Source: Betaproteobacteria bacterium (GTDB lineage Bacteria > Pseudomonadota > Gammaproteobacteria > Burkholderiales > Rhodocyclaceae). Taken from it: DNA of 64,000 bases. The translations under genes were made by a program, and so were the position numbers. The notes under the pieces were generated by a model. That model was not told the origin of the DNA. It made no database searches and saw only the letters and a list, made by a program, of their open reading frames with translations. Of the stretch, positions 50,553 through 63,397 are shown one piece after another. The DNA is taken from NCBI GenBank assembly GCA_009782565.1, contig WRIU01000007.1:62001-126000 (forward strand), written 5' to 3'. Position 1 is the first letter of the stretch. Each line of letters starts with the position of its first letter.

Positions 50553-52760
50553 ATGTGCAATACTAATTTGTTGAATCTAATGACACTTATCAACCTTGTA
50601 GAAGGCACAGATACTGGTGAGGAGTTTAAAGGTAAAAAGTTCGACCTGCCCAATATCCAAAGAGGTTTTATTTGGAAGGCGAGTCAGATAGAAAATCTTT
50701 GGGACTCTTTATTACGAAGATTTCCGACAGGTTCTATTATTTCAGAAACAACTAAAGATAACAAAATCTTGCTACTTGATGGACAACAAAGAACTACATC
50801 CATAGCACTTGGATTTGGAGATTTGAAATCAACAAATCTTCGCTCTTCATCAGATGAAATTAGAATTTTTATTGATATGAGAAAACCAAATTCGAAAGAA
50901 GGTCGAAAGTACGCTTTTCGAGTAATTACCCGTTCACATCCATGGGGATACCAGCGCAACGATAATACAAAACCGCTTGAAGCGAATGATAAGTCTCGGG
51001 CTTTAGAGCTTTGGGACGAGGATGATCCGTTCAAAGAGAAAATATTGCAGAAAATCTATCCTTTTGATGCCATCGCTCCACTTCCACTGAATCTGTTCAC
51101 CAATGCTGTAAGGTACGGATATACAAAAGATGCGCTCAAAAAGGAATTACTCGCATGGGTAAGGAAAGTTTATAAAGACGCAACGCTCGAAACTATAACA
51201 AACTGGCTTGAATACAAACGTGGCATAAACGAAAACGAGAAGTCAGATTCGTATTCAATTGATCACATTTTCGATCAAGTAAGAATGATGTGGGATGCTT
51301 ATCAAATTCCGATGATTCCTCTTCCCTCAAACCTATTTGATAGTTCAGGCGATCTTTCTTCTTTCGATGACTCTTCTGATAAAAACACAAATGATGACGA
51401 AAATGATGAAAATGAAAAGCATGACAGTATAGAAGCGGTCTTTATACGCCTTAATTCCGCAGGCACTCCACTAGGGGGAGAAGAACTCAATTATTCATTG
51501 ATTAAATCAAAAATAGAACAATCTCTTCAAAAGAAAATAGAGCAATCTTGTGATGGAATCATGAAGCCTTCGCGTTTCATAAGCCTTGCCTATCGTCTTT
51601 ATCAGCAACAATCAGAAAGAAAATCATCTGACTCCATCGACCTTCGCGTTAGACCAAGACAATTTCAGACAGAAATGTGCGATATAGACAACAAAAATAG
51701 TTTTATAGTTTTTATTGACAAAGAGCTTTTATCTAAAAATAAAAACATTTTAGAGAAAATAAAATCTGTTCTTAAGTACGGAGAAAAAGACTTAAAAGGT
51801 TACAGCGAATCAATTAAAGACTACCGTCTCCCGTATCCACTATTTATAAAAATAGCCTCCGCATCGTATGGAGAAATAATGTTCATCCTTTTGTACAGAA
51901 TATTTATTAAAGGGGATTATTCTAAATTTGAATATGGCTCACGATGTCATCGTCATATGATTGCCATAATACTGCTACTTTTATGGAATGGAAAGGATTC
52001 AAGAAGTCGCTATGATAAGCTTATCAATAGAATATGGGAAAATGTTAAGAATGATGAGATCGATAACATGTGGGGTTCATCGCTTATTCAAAAAGCTAGC
52101 GTTGCAAGAGACGATGAAAAAGAAGCTCCTCTTAAAGCCATTCCTACTAAAACAAGCTTATTCTTGAATGTACTAAAAAACCCTCGAACCAATACCCCTT
52201 GGGAAAAAAATATAAACGATACCGATTATTCGGATTTTATCTATAATGTGATGTGCAACCGTGATCTACTTTTGTGGACGCAACGTGACTTCTTATCAGA
52301 TAAAACTTTTTTTGACGACAAATTATTTCGCCTAGATGATACAGACGTTCCATTTGACTGGGATCATATTTCGCCATATGACTATATAAAAAGCGTTAAC
52401 GGGGTTCCGTCTGTGTTCAAATTTATATATAACACTCCCGCAAACCTTAGAGTCTGGCCGTATAAATTAAACAGATCAGATCAAAATGGTGCCCCCTCAA
52501 TAAAATTGGATGCCACGAAAAATCAAACCATCATTGAATTACTTGGAGAAACCGTCAAGAAAAACAAAAACTATTTGCTTGACAAATCTTTTTGCGATAA
52601 AGAGTGGCTAAAATTGAAGGAAAGAGAAAAAGGACAAAAGAAGATAGACTTCATAATTAAAAATAGAAACTGGATTAATATTTATAATTGCATATTCAAT
52701 AGATGGAAGAAAATATATGATGCATTTGTTAGTGATCTTGAGATAAGAGATTTGCTTTAA
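50553..52760 (+). CDS. DUF262/DUF1524 GmrSD-like HNH endonuclease
   Basis: A 735-residue protein. The N-terminal DUF262 (ParB-like nuclease/NTPase) domain shows FDLPNIQRGFIWK (30-42) and LLDGQQRTTSIAL (74-86). The C-terminal DUF1524 part has an HNH-type motif FDWDHI (601-606, H605), followed by NTPANLRVWPYKLNRSD, the usual asparagine-rich finish. This domain order is that of fused GmrS-GmrD type IV restriction enzymes, which cut modified phage DNA. A highly acidic low-complexity stretch lies near 270-295. The gene is about one third G+C by eye, far below the genome, showing recent transfer. The WYL gene begins 4 bp after its stop. Confidence 0.85.
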   Translation: MCNTNLLNLMTLINLVEGTDTGEEFKGKKFDLPNIQRGFIWKASQIENLWDSLLRRFPTGSIISETTKDNKILLLDGQQRTTSIALGFGDLKSTNLRSSSDEIRIFIDMRKPNSKEGRKYAFRVITRSHPWGYQRNDNTKPLEANDKSRALELWDEDDPFKEKILQKIYPFDAIAPLPLNLFTNAVRYGYTKDALKKELLAWVRKVYKDATLETITNWLEYKRGINENEKSDSYSIDHIFDQVRMMWDAYQIPMIPLPSNLFDSSGDLSSFDDSSDKNTNDDENDENEKHDSIEAVFIRLNSAGTPLGGEELNYSLIKSKIEQSLQKKIEQSCDGIMKPSRFISLAYRLYQQQSERKSSDSIDLRVRPRQFQTEMCDIDNKNSFIVFIDKELLSKNKNILEKIKSVLKYGEKDLKGYSESIKDYRLPYPLFIKIASASYGEIMFILLYRIFIKGDYSKFEYGSRCHRHMIAIILLLLWNGKDSRSRYDKLINRIWENVKNDEIDNMWGSSLIQKASVARDDEKEAPLKAIPTKTSLFLNVLKNPRTNTPWEKNINDTDYSDFIYNVMCNRDLLLWTQRDFLSDKTFFDDKLFRLDDTDVPFDWDHISPYDYIKSVNGVPSVFKFIYNTPANLRVWPYKLNRSDQNGAPSIKLDATKNQTIIELLGETVKKNKNYLLDKSFCDKEWLKLKEREKGQKKIDFIIKNRNWINIYNCIFNRWKKIYDAFVSDLEIRDLL

Positions 52761-52764
52761 GCCC

Positions 52765-53754
52765 ATGAATCCCGGACGCGACAACTACAGCAGACTCTAC
52801 GATCTCCTGACCCTCATAAACCTGCTCCGCAACTCCATGCGCGGGTTGACCTATGATGATATACGTGAAAAGATCGGTTGGAAGCGCAGAACTGCCGAGC
52901 GGATGCTGACGCTCATAGAAACCCAATATGGTCGCAGTTTTGAAAGGAAACGAGGCGAAGAAAATAAGATGGTTTTTCGCCTACTTGGCAACGATAATTT
53001 TCCTCCAAACTATATATCCGAAAATGAAATCGTCGCCCTTAAAACCGCGCTCGGATTTGTGAAAACGAATGAAACTTTGAGGCTTCCGCTTGAGAGTTTG
53101 GCGGGAAAGCTGGAAGTATCGAAAAATGACAGAGCCAGTAATATCGAGGATTTGACTCTCGTCATCGGGACAGCCTCCGCCCCGCGTCCGCGTATTCAAA
53201 CCGATCAAAAAATAATCGAAACCTTGCAGGATGCCATCCTCGCTTGTCACATAGTAAAAATAGACTACAAACAATCTACAGACGAAGCGATTACGCAGCT
53301 TGTTTTGTGCCCGCTAGGTTTCCTTTATGGAGCACAGAACAACTATCTCGTGGCTGCGTACAAGGGCGAAGCTGGCTGGCCTCGGCATTATATTTTGAAT
53401 CAAGTATTGAGCGTTGAAGTCAGCGACAAGTATTTTGACGCAAAAGGTTTCGACATACACGAATACGCCGCAAAATCTTTCGGTGCGTGGATTTCGCACG
53501 ACGGCGGATACAAGGTCAAATGGCGCGTAAAACCCGAAGCGGCAGAACAGGCGCAGCGGTTCGTTTTCCACCCGACACAGAAAATAACACTGCAAAAGGA
53601 CGGCTCCCTCGTTGTGGAATTTTTCGCGGATGGCTTGAAAGAAATGGCTTGGCATCTTATGACATGGGAGGGAAAAATCCAGCCCATCGCACCAAAGGAA
53701 CTTATCGCCGAATATAAGAAGCAACTGAAACTAGCGGCAGAAGCATTGAAATAA
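52765..53754 (+). CDS. WYL-domain transcriptional regulator
   Basis: A 329-residue regulator. An N-terminal helix-turn-helix (MRGLTYDDIREKIGWKRRT, residues ~26-45) is followed by a WYL domain around residues 150-220 (VKIDYKQ ... VLCPLGFLYGAQNNYLVAAYKG) and a WCX-type C-terminus. WYL proteins commonly control phage-defence operons, often binding nucleic-acid fragments or nucleotides. It closes the AAA+/DUF262 cassette, only 4 bp after the nuclease gene, and is therefore its probable regulator. Composition is intermediate between the nuclease gene and the host. Confidence 0.87.
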   Translation: MNPGRDNYSRLYDLLTLINLLRNSMRGLTYDDIREKIGWKRRTAERMLTLIETQYGRSFERKRGEENKMVFRLLGNDNFPPNYISENEIVALKTALGFVKTNETLRLPLESLAGKLEVSKNDRASNIEDLTLVIGTASAPRPRIQTDQKIIETLQDAILACHIVKIDYKQSTDEAITQLVLCPLGFLYGAQNNYLVAAYKGEAGWPRHYILNQVLSVEVSDKYFDAKGFDIHEYAAKSFGAWISHDGGYKVKWRVKPEAAEQAQRFVFHPTQKITLQKDGSLVVEFFADGLKEMAWHLMTWEGKIQPIAPKELIAEYKKQLKLAAEALK

Positions 53755-53881
53755 AAACGAATGCTGCTCTCTCGAAATACGATTATATGGCAAAATGCTA
53801 AAATGAAGCGCGATGTCAAACTGATATTGTCCGCTTCCAGCACCAGTACTCATTCCGACCTTTTTGGCGAGCAGCCCCTCG

Positions 53882-55120
53882 TTACCCCCTCCCGTACCGC
53901 CCGCTCACTGATTCGGCAAAAGCGCGGCACAGGCGGTTGACCCGTCCGTCCCAATGGAATAGCTCGCCATGACGCCGGATGGCTACACGATCCCATGTCC
54001 GCGACAGCGCCAGATCAATGGCTGCACTCAGGGCAGATGGGTCGCCCAGGGAGGCGAGTTCCCCCAGTTCTGGGCGAATGAGTTCGCGATGTCCCCCCGC
54101 ATCGAAGGCGACGACCGGCAGGCCACAGGCCGTTGCTTCGAGCAACGCCGTCGCCGAGCCTTCGTGGCGCGCGGCGGACACGAATACGTCGGCAGCCGAC
54201 AGCAGGCCGGACAATCCGTCCGGCGGCAGGGCGTCAAGAAAACGCACCGTCTCTTTCAGGTTCAGCCGTTCGACCAGGGTTTCCAACTCGGCGCGCCTGT
54301 CATTCTCCAGACACTCCGGGCCGACAAGCAGGCAAACCAGCCCTGGCCACTTCCCGGTAAGCGCCGGAAGCGCCTCGATGACCCGGTTACAGCCTTTTTC
54401 CTCGGACAATCGGCCTGAACCGGAGGAAACCAGCACTGGAGCGGTCGGTGGAATCCCCAACGCAGCACGCGCCGCGTTGCGGTCACGCGGACGGAAACTT
54501 TCGGCGTCGATGCCGTTGCCAACCACTTCGACCCGATCATCCGACGCGCCTAGTTCAATAGCAAACTGGCGCAGGGATTCGCTGACGGCAAATATCCGCG
54601 CCGCTCCCTTGAACGCCTCGCGCAATTTCAAAATCAGCCGAGGATTTCGCGCACAGGCCAATTCACCGCCATGCAGGGTAATCGTGACCGGAACACCAAG
54701 CTGACGCCCCAACAGAACGCCCGCATAGCCATCCGGGTAAGCGCCATGCGCGTCGATCAAATCGAGCCGCCCCGCGCTATGCAGCGCGGCAAAACGGGGA
54801 TAGGCCCCTCTGGCCATCGCCCAGCCGTCCAGCAGCCGCAGCACATTCGGCCCCGGCACGGTTAGAAAACGGGGAAACCATACGGCAATCCCCTGCTGTT
54901 CTTCGTATTCCGGCATGCTCGGACGGAAAGCCGGATTCAGGTTCTGGCGAATCCAATCCTCCAGCGGGACCCAGGGCGTGGGCGAGACGACGAACAAAGG
55001 TAGGCGGCGCGCGACGCGGAACATGCGCTCACGGACGGACAAACCCAGGTTCGGCTGCAATCTGCTTGGGAACTGGCTGCTCAATACGCCGATATGCGGG
55101 CCTTTGGATATTTCAGCCAT
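53882..55120 (-). CDS. Glycosyltransferase family 4 protein
   Basis: A 412-residue GT-B glycosyltransferase. The N-terminal domain ends near ITLHGGE, and the C-terminal GT4 signature is HEGSATALLEATACGLPVV with the E-x7-E pair. The nucleotide-sugar-binding VGNGIDAESF lies mid-protein. Donor and acceptor are unknown; surface polysaccharide is likely. ATG 55120 was chosen because family similarity starts there. The frame is open to 56167, but that stretch is antisense to thiD. It is divergent from the TPP riboswitch and thiD. Confidence 0.9.
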   Translation of the reverse strand: MAEISKGPHIGVLSSQFPSRLQPNLGLSVRERMFRVARRLPLFVVSPTPWVPLEDWIRQNLNPAFRPSMPEYEEQQGIAVWFPRFLTVPGPNVLRLLDGWAMARGAYPRFAALHSAGRLDLIDAHGAYPDGYAGVLLGRQLGVPVTITLHGGELACARNPRLILKLREAFKGAARIFAVSESLRQFAIELGASDDRVEVVGNGIDAESFRPRDRNAARAALGIPPTAPVLVSSGSGRLSEEKGCNRVIEALPALTGKWPGLVCLLVGPECLENDRRAELETLVERLNLKETVRFLDALPPDGLSGLLSAADVFVSAARHEGSATALLEATACGLPVVAFDAGGHRELIRPELGELASLGDPSALSAAIDLALSRTWDRVAIRRHGELFHWDGRVNRLCRAFAESVSGRYGRG

Positions 55121-55296
55121 CACAAAACATCCCGCCCTGGAGACCGGGGCAAGCCGAACAATAAGGAGAAATGCCCAAACCGGGCACAGGGACAATTCGT
55201 TTTCATTGGGGGGACGATGATATGGCATGACCTCTTCCCGTAGCAAGGCCAACTCCCACGCTTGCAAGCGGGACACACATCCAGTATCGTCACGCG

Positions 55297-55385
55297 ACCG
55301 TTGGGGGTGTCCGCGCTTCGAGCAGCGCGGGCTGAGAAAGACCCCTGGAACCTGACCCGGCTCATACCGGCGTAGGGAAACGTGA
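55297..55385 (+). promoter_or_regulatory. TPP riboswitch (THI element)
   Basis: The conserved thi-box blocks are all present in order: GGGGTGTC near 55304, CTGAGAAAGACCCC near 55332, GAACCTGACCCGG near 55348 and CATACCGGCGTAGGGAAACGTG at its end (shown split by position). It sits directly before thiD and would shut off the thiamin genes when thiamin pyrophosphate is bound, probably by covering the ribosome-binding site GTAGGGA. Confidence 0.93.
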
Positions 55386-55387
55386 CC

Positions 55388-58266
<2,879 letters not shown>

Positions 58267-58323
58267 CGGAGCAAGCGTAGATGGGTTGAGCGGAGCGATT
58301 GCGGATGTAACGCCATATGTGGG

Positions 58324-58346
58324 GCGGGCGGCATCTTGCCGCCCGC
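58324..58346. terminator. Hairpin between convergent thiC and the PII gene
   Basis: GCGGGCGGCA pairs perfectly with TGCCGCCCGC around a 3-nt TCT loop. It lies between convergent genes and may stop transcription from both, although no T-run is visible. Confidence 0.55.
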
Positions 58347-58352
58347 AACTAT

Positions 58353-58718
<366 letters not shown>

Positions 58719-58894
58719 CTATGCGTTCTCGCGCTACGTGGTTATTAGGCATGCCACTGTCGCCGCTTATCGGCCTGAATTACGCGCCAATATGAGAAAG
58801 AGGTCACACGAGACGCCCCTCATGCGGTCAAAGCCGGGGAAAAATGGCCGTTACAGGCAATAGCACAACAACCCTGCATAACAGAGAAATGGTC

Positions 58895-59167
58895 ATGAAC
58901 AATCGACGCTTCGTACTCATCCAGGGCAAGCGCGAAAATAGCAAGCTCACGCCCAACAGTACGCACAGTATCGGCCATACCGTGGCCAACGCCATCCAGG
59001 CCGGTTTTCGCATCGGCAAGATCGTCCGCATCGGGCAAGTGGATGGGCGCATCGTTGGCTACAACATCGGGCACTTCGGCCTTTTCAGGGGCAAGGATTA
59101 TCCCCTGCTGGTACGTACCCGCTACGGAACCGCCAAGTGCAGCCTGGCGGAAGTGGCAGCGGCTTGA
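58895..59167 (+). CDS. Small hypothetical protein
   Basis: A 90-residue basic protein that I do not recognise (begins MNNRRFVLIQGKRENSK). It has alternating hydrophobic segments resembling a small beta-rich fold (IVRIGQVDGRIVGYNIG). ATG 58895 is preferred over in-frame ATGs at 58844 and 58889, since homology-like composition begins there. Its 3' end overlaps the convergent ubiC gene by 46 bp. Coding status is probable from composition only. Confidence 0.55.
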   Translation: MNNRRFVLIQGKRENSKLTPNSTHSIGHTVANAIQAGFRIGKIVRIGQVDGRIVGYNIGHFGLFRGKDYPLLVRTRYGTAKCSLAEVAAA

Positions 59168-59820
59168 GTCCCTCTCTCCTCTTCCGTTGAAGGGGCACGC
59201 TTCGTCACGAAAAACAAAGGTTCGGCCATCGAAGGGAAATGATTGATAGCGCTTGTTGCTTTGAACGGTCGTGAAAATGCCGCCAACTTCGGGGAAAACA
59301 CTTCAGTTACGCAAACCCGCTCGGATCGCAATGAAAAAACAGAGCGCCGCGCCCAAAAAAATGAATCCAGGCTCTCTCCCAACGCAGCGGCGCTTTTGCC
59401 GTACAGGGGATGCAAGCGGTCGATACGCTTGAAATGAATGGAGCTGCGGCAAATATCAGGATAGGAGAACAGGATGATCCCTAGTGAACCATTGCCTGCT
59501 CGCCTGAATGATCGCGCCAGAAGCCCCGATTTCCGGGTCATCAAAATACTGCGCCCGAAAACAAGCGGGACTCCATCGCAAACCAGACTGACTTCCCGCG
59601 CCAGAGCCGCTGCGCCGCTACCCGCCGAGAGTAGAAAAACCTCGTCAGGGCAGGCCTTCTCGAACCGGCTTTGATGCACGATAACCCGAAACTCTTCACA
59701 GACCGCGCACAAACGGCTGGTCATGGAACCCCGATCCGTCAGCCATGAACGCAGCGGGTCGATCAAGGGCACGGGCGGCACGTCGTGCCATCGCCAGCGC
59801 CGGTTCAAATTTCGATACAT
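59122..59820 (-). CDS. ubiC: Chorismate--pyruvate lyase with a long C-terminus
   Basis: A 232-residue protein matching UbiC, which removes pyruvate from chorismate to give 4-hydroxybenzoate for ubiquinone. Family blocks are WLTDRGSMTSRL near residue 26, FEKACPDEVFLLSAG, and REVSLVCDGVPLVFGRS, where the arginine binds chorismate. Typical UbiC is ~165-190 residues and ends after ERVCVTEVFSPKLAAF; here ~45 extra residues run on, perhaps because the normal stop was lost. The extension overlaps the 3' end of the convergent small gene. Confidence 0.85.
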   Translation of the reverse strand: MYRNLNRRWRWHDVPPVPLIDPLRSWLTDRGSMTSRLCAVCEEFRVIVHQSRFEKACPDEVFLLSAGSGAAALAREVSLVCDGVPLVFGRSILMTRKSGLLARSFRRAGNGSLGIILFSYPDICRSSIHFKRIDRLHPLYGKSAAALGESLDSFFWARRSVFSLRSERVCVTEVFSPKLAAFSRPFKATSAINHFPSMAEPLFFVTKRAPSTEEERGTQAAATSARLHLAVP

Positions 59821-59867
59821 TATTTACGAAGCAAAAAAGAAAACAAGGACATTTCATTAAATCAGTA

Positions 59868-61310
59868 TCAGAGCACTTTCCCCGGATTCATCAAACCACG
59901 CGGGTCGATGGCGTGTTTGATCGCGTGCATGAGTTCGAGTTCCAGCGCATCCTTGTAACGGCATATTGCCTCGCGCTTGAGTTGCCCCAGCCCATGTTCC
60001 GCCGAGATCGAGCCTTCATGTTCAGCGACCAGCCCATACACGATGCGATTGGCTTCGTCGGCGCGGGCGATGAACGCTGCCTCATCCTCTCCGGGCGGCG
60101 GGAACAGATTGTAGTGTAGGTTGCCGTCGCCGATGTGGCCGAAAGCGATGACGCGCACACCGGCCTGCCACGCGCGCAGGGCGGTATCGGCGCGGACGAT
60201 GAATTCGGGAATACGGCTCACGGGTACGGAAATATCGTGCTTGATGCTGAAGCCCTCGCGCTTTTGGGCTTCGTTGGCGTTTTCGCGCAAGGCCCAGAGG
60301 GCATCGGCCTGGGGCTGCGTCGTGGCGACGGCAGCATCATTCGCCTCCCCTGCCCCAATGGCCGCGTTCAAGGTTTGTTCAAGCAAGGGTGCGAGGGCGA
60401 TGTCTGCGGCGGCTTCAGTCAATTCCACCAGCACCGACCAGTCCGAGGGCGCGGGCAAGGGGGGGCGGCAGCGCGGCATGTGCCTGGAGATCAGTTTGAG
60501 CAATGAGCTCCCGACGAGTTCAAAGGCACTCACCCTGTCGCCGCAGGCGGCGCGAAAACGCGCAAGCAGCGCGACCGCCGATGCCGGGGTGGGGACGCTT
60601 ACCCAGGCCGTCGCCCTGGCTTTGGGCGCGGGAAAGAGTTTGAGGACGGCGGCGGTGATGATGCCCAACGTGCCTTCCGCACCGATGAAGAGTTGTTTGA
60701 GGTCGTAGCCGGTGTTGTCCTTGCGTAACCCCCGCAAGCCGTTCCAGACCCGGCCATCGGGCAGGACGACTTCCAGCCCAAGGGTGAGTTCGCGCATGTT
60801 GCCGTAGCGCAGCACTTGCACCCCGCCGGCGTTGGTGGAGAGATTGCCGCCGATTTCACAACTGCCGTCGGAGGCCAGCGAGAGCGGAAAGAGCCGCCCT
60901 GCGGCGGCGGCGGCTTCCCGCACGGCAGCCAGGGTACAACCGGCTTCCACGCAGAGGGTGTCGTTGGCAACATCGAGCGCGCGTATCCGGTTCAGGCGCG
61001 ACAGGCTGACGAGGACTGACCTCCCGTCCGCCAGTGGCGTTGCCCCGCCGCACAGGCCGGTATTGCCGCCCTGCGGGACGACCGGCACACCGGCCTCAGA
61101 GCAGAGTTTGACAACGGCGGAGACTTCTTCGGTGTTTGCCGGTTTGACCACGGCCAGGGCGCGCCCAAGGTAGTTACCGCGATAGTCGGTGAGATACGGC
61201 GACATCGCGGCGGTATCAGTCAGCACAAAGCCGCTGCCGACGAGGGCAACAAGACGCTCCAGCAGGCCGGACGCGCCGCTGCCGGGTTCAGTCTCCGTCT
61301 TTGTCGTCAT
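59868..61310 (-). CDS. FAD-binding oxidoreductase (D-lactate/glycolate dehydrogenase type)
   Basis: A 480-residue flavoprotein of the GlcD/D-2-hydroxyacid dehydrogenase family. The FAD_binding_4 domain contains [19 protein letters not shown], and the FAD-oxidase C domain contains [16 protein letters not shown]. It probably oxidises a D-2-hydroxy acid such as D-lactate or glycolate; the exact substrate cannot be read. ATG 61310 was chosen because it starts the family and overlaps the rimO stop by 23 bp. Confidence 0.88.
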   Translation of the reverse strand: MTTKTETEPGSGASGLLERLVALVGSGFVLTDTAAMSPYLTDYRGNYLGRALAVVKPANTEEVSAVVKLCSEAGVPVVPQGGNTGLCGGATPLADGRSVLVSLSRLNRIRALDVANDTLCVEAGCTLAAVREAAAAAGRLFPLSLASDGSCEIGGNLSTNAGGVQVLRYGNMRELTLGLEVVLPDGRVWNGLRGLRKDNTGYDLKQLFIGAEGTLGIITAAVLKLFPAPKARATAWVSVPTPASAVALLARFRAACGDRVSAFELVGSSLLKLISRHMPRCRPPLPAPSDWSVLVELTEAAADIALAPLLEQTLNAAIGAGEANDAAVATTQPQADALWALRENANEAQKREGFSIKHDISVPVSRIPEFIVRADTALRAWQAGVRVIAFGHIGDGNLHYNLFPPPGEDEAAFIARADEANRIVYGLVAEHEGSISAEHGLGQLKREAICRYKDALELELMHAIKHAIDPRGLMNPGKVL

Positions 61311-62631
61311 CGAGGCGTTCGGCGTAGAGGTCGTGCACGTCGCAGTCGGTAATCCTGACGCGGACGAAATCGCCGGGTTCGATCCCTTCGCCATCCGGAA
61401 TGATGACCAGGCCGTCGACATCCGGGGCGTCGCCGGGCGAACGGGCAATCGCGCCCTCCTCTTCGCTGACTTCGTCGACCAATACGGTCATTTCGCGCCC
61501 GATGCGCGCTTCGAGGCATTGGGTGGAAATGTCTTCCTGGAGTTCCAGCAATTGCTGGCGGCGATCTTCCCGCACATCGTCGGGAATCGCGCCGGGCAAA
61601 GCATTGGCCGCTGCGCCTTCGACCGGGGAGTAAGCGAACGCGCCGACACGGTCAAGCCGCGCTTCTTCGAGGAAACGCAAGAGATGCTCGAAATCTTCTT
61701 CGGTTTCACCGGGGAAACCGGTAATGAAGGTAGAGCGAATGGTGATGTCCGGGCAGATGGCACGCCAGCGGCGGATGCGTTCGAGCGCGTTTTCGGCGTC
61801 CGCCGGCCGCCGCATCGCTTGCAGGATGCGGGGGCTGGCGTGCTGGAAAGGCACATCGAGGTAGGGCAGGATTTTCCCCTGGGCCATGAGTTCGACAATC
61901 TTGTCCACGGCGGGGTACGGGTACATGTAGTGCAGGCGTATCCAGACGCCGAGTTCCCCCAGGGCGTTTGCGAGTTCCAGGAGCCGCGTTTTCATTGGCC
62001 GTCCGTTCCAGAAGCCGGTACGAAAGCCGATGTCGAGGCCGTAGGCGGGCGTGTCCTGCGCGATGATGATGATTTCGCGCACACCTGCCGAGACGAGCGT
62101 TTCGGCTTCGCGCATCACTTCATGAACCGGGCGGCTTACCAGCGAGCCGCGCAACGAAGGGATGATGCAAAAGGTGCAGCCGTGATTGCAGCCTTCGGCA
62201 ATTTTCAGGTAGGCGTAGTGGCGCGGGGTAAGGCGGACTCCCTGCTGCGGCGCATCCGTATCGCCCGGCATGGGCAGATAGCAATGCACAGTTCGCATGA
62301 CTGTTTCAGTGGCATGCGGACCAATGACCGCCAGCACTTGCGGGTACGCTTCCCGCACGAATTCGGCGCGCGCGCCGAGGCAGCCAGTCACGATGACTTT
62401 ATCGTTCATGGCCAAGGCTTCGCCGATGGCATCGAGCGATTCTTCGATAGCTGCGTCGATAAAACCGCAGGTATTGATGATGACGAGATCGGCATCTTCA
62501 TTTGATGCCGTAATCTCGTACCCTTCCCCGCAAAGACGGGCCAGTATCTGTTCGGAATCGACCGTGGCCTTGGGGCAGCCGAGACTGACAAAACCCACGC
62601 GGGGAGGCTGATCAGAAAATGAAGAACTCAT
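61288..62631 (-). CDS. rimO: Ribosomal protein S12 methylthiotransferase
   Basis: A 447-residue radical-SAM enzyme that methylthiolates Asp88 of ribosomal protein S12. N-terminal UPF0004 cysteines ([20 protein letters not shown]) and the radical-SAM [15 protein letters not shown] are present, with a TRAM domain at the end. It reads into the FAD-oxidase gene with a short overlap, so both are likely co-transcribed. Confidence 0.95.
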   Translation of the reverse strand: MSSSFSDQPPRVGFVSLGCPKATVDSEQILARLCGEGYEITASNEDADLVIINTCGFIDAAIEESLDAIGEALAMNDKVIVTGCLGARAEFVREAYPQVLAVIGPHATETVMRTVHCYLPMPGDTDAPQQGVRLTPRHYAYLKIAEGCNHGCTFCIIPSLRGSLVSRPVHEVMREAETLVSAGVREIIIIAQDTPAYGLDIGFRTGFWNGRPMKTRLLELANALGELGVWIRLHYMYPYPAVDKIVELMAQGKILPYLDVPFQHASPRILQAMRRPADAENALERIRRWRAICPDITIRSTFITGFPGETEEDFEHLLRFLEEARLDRVGAFAYSPVEGAAANALPGAIPDDVREDRRQQLLELQEDISTQCLEARIGREMTVLVDEVSEEEGAIARSPGDAPDVDGLVIIPDGEGIEPGDFVRVRITDCDVHDLYAERLDDDKDGD

Positions 62632-62682
62632 ATACGCTCAATGCCGATAAAACGCCCCGCAACAGGCAAACCCGCATACCCC

Positions 62683-63270
62683 TTATTTGGACGGTGTCTT
62701 TTCGCCTTTGCCCTCGCTGCCGTCATAATGAACCGAGAACTGATTGGGAAACTGAAAACCCGTAAACATGTTGCGCGTTTGGCTTTCAACCTGTTCCTGC
62801 ATCTGCTGGAACATTTTTTTGGATTGCTCCACGTAAGCACCCATCATGTTTTGCAAGGCAGGCCCTTGGAAATTCATGAATTGCGCCCACAAATCCTTAC
62901 TGATGGAATTGTTTTCGCCATAGATGCCGCGCACCTGATCCTGCAATTTGTGCTGCATATCGGAAAAAGCCTTGATGTTGTTCTCAAGGTATTTGCCCAT
63001 CATTCCCTGCATGGCGTGGCCGTAGAAACGGATCATGTGCGAGAGCAGGTCGCTGGTAAACATCGGAATACCGCAACTTTCTTCCTCCAGGATGATTTGC
63101 AGCAGGATGCTACGGGTGAGGTCTTCGCCCGTCTTGGCGTCGACCACCTGGAAATCTTCATGCCCCAGCACGAGTTCCTTTACATCGCTGAGGGTGATGT
63201 AGGCACTTGTTCGCGTGTCGTAGAGACGGCGGTTAGGGTATTTTTTAATCAGGCGTATTTGCTCGCCCAT
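62683..63270 (-). CDS. phaR: Polyhydroxyalkanoate synthesis repressor PhaR
   Basis: A 195-residue DNA- and PHB-binding regulator. The N-terminal PHB_acc_N domain begins IRLIKKYPNRRLYDTRTSAYIT; PHB_acc repeats follow to about residue 130. The C-terminus is Gln/Lys-rich. PhaR represses phasin and PHB genes until polymer accumulates. phaB lies upstream, separated by a terminator. Confidence 0.94.
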   Translation of the reverse strand: MGEQIRLIKKYPNRRLYDTRTSAYITLSDVKELVLGHEDFQVVDAKTGEDLTRSILLQIILEEESCGIPMFTSDLLSHMIRFYGHAMQGMMGKYLENNIKAFSDMQHKLQDQVRGIYGENNSISKDLWAQFMNFQGPALQNMMGAYVEQSKKMFQQMQEQVESQTRNMFTGFQFPNQFSVHYDGSEGKGEKTPSK

Positions 63271-63333
63271 GCGTGTTCTCCTCGGCTACCGGCTCATCCT
63301 TGCGGATTATCTGATTGTCTCAAAAAGATAAAT

Positions 63334-63361
63334 GCAAACCCCGCCGTATGGCGGGGTTTGC
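63334..63361. terminator. Hairpin terminator after phaB
   Basis: GCAAACCCCGCC and GGCGGGGTTTGC form a perfect 12-bp stem with a 4-nt loop (GTAT), 36 bp after the phaB stop. On the minus strand it is followed by ATTTATCTTTTTG. Confidence 0.8.
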
Positions 63362-63397
63362 AACTCGTGAATCGTGAAATACGATGCGCCTTGCGGC

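Noticed and set aside
53803-53940. A 45-codon plus-strand frame after the WYL gene
   Set aside because: No ribosome-binding site; half of it is antisense to the glycosyltransferase 3' end.
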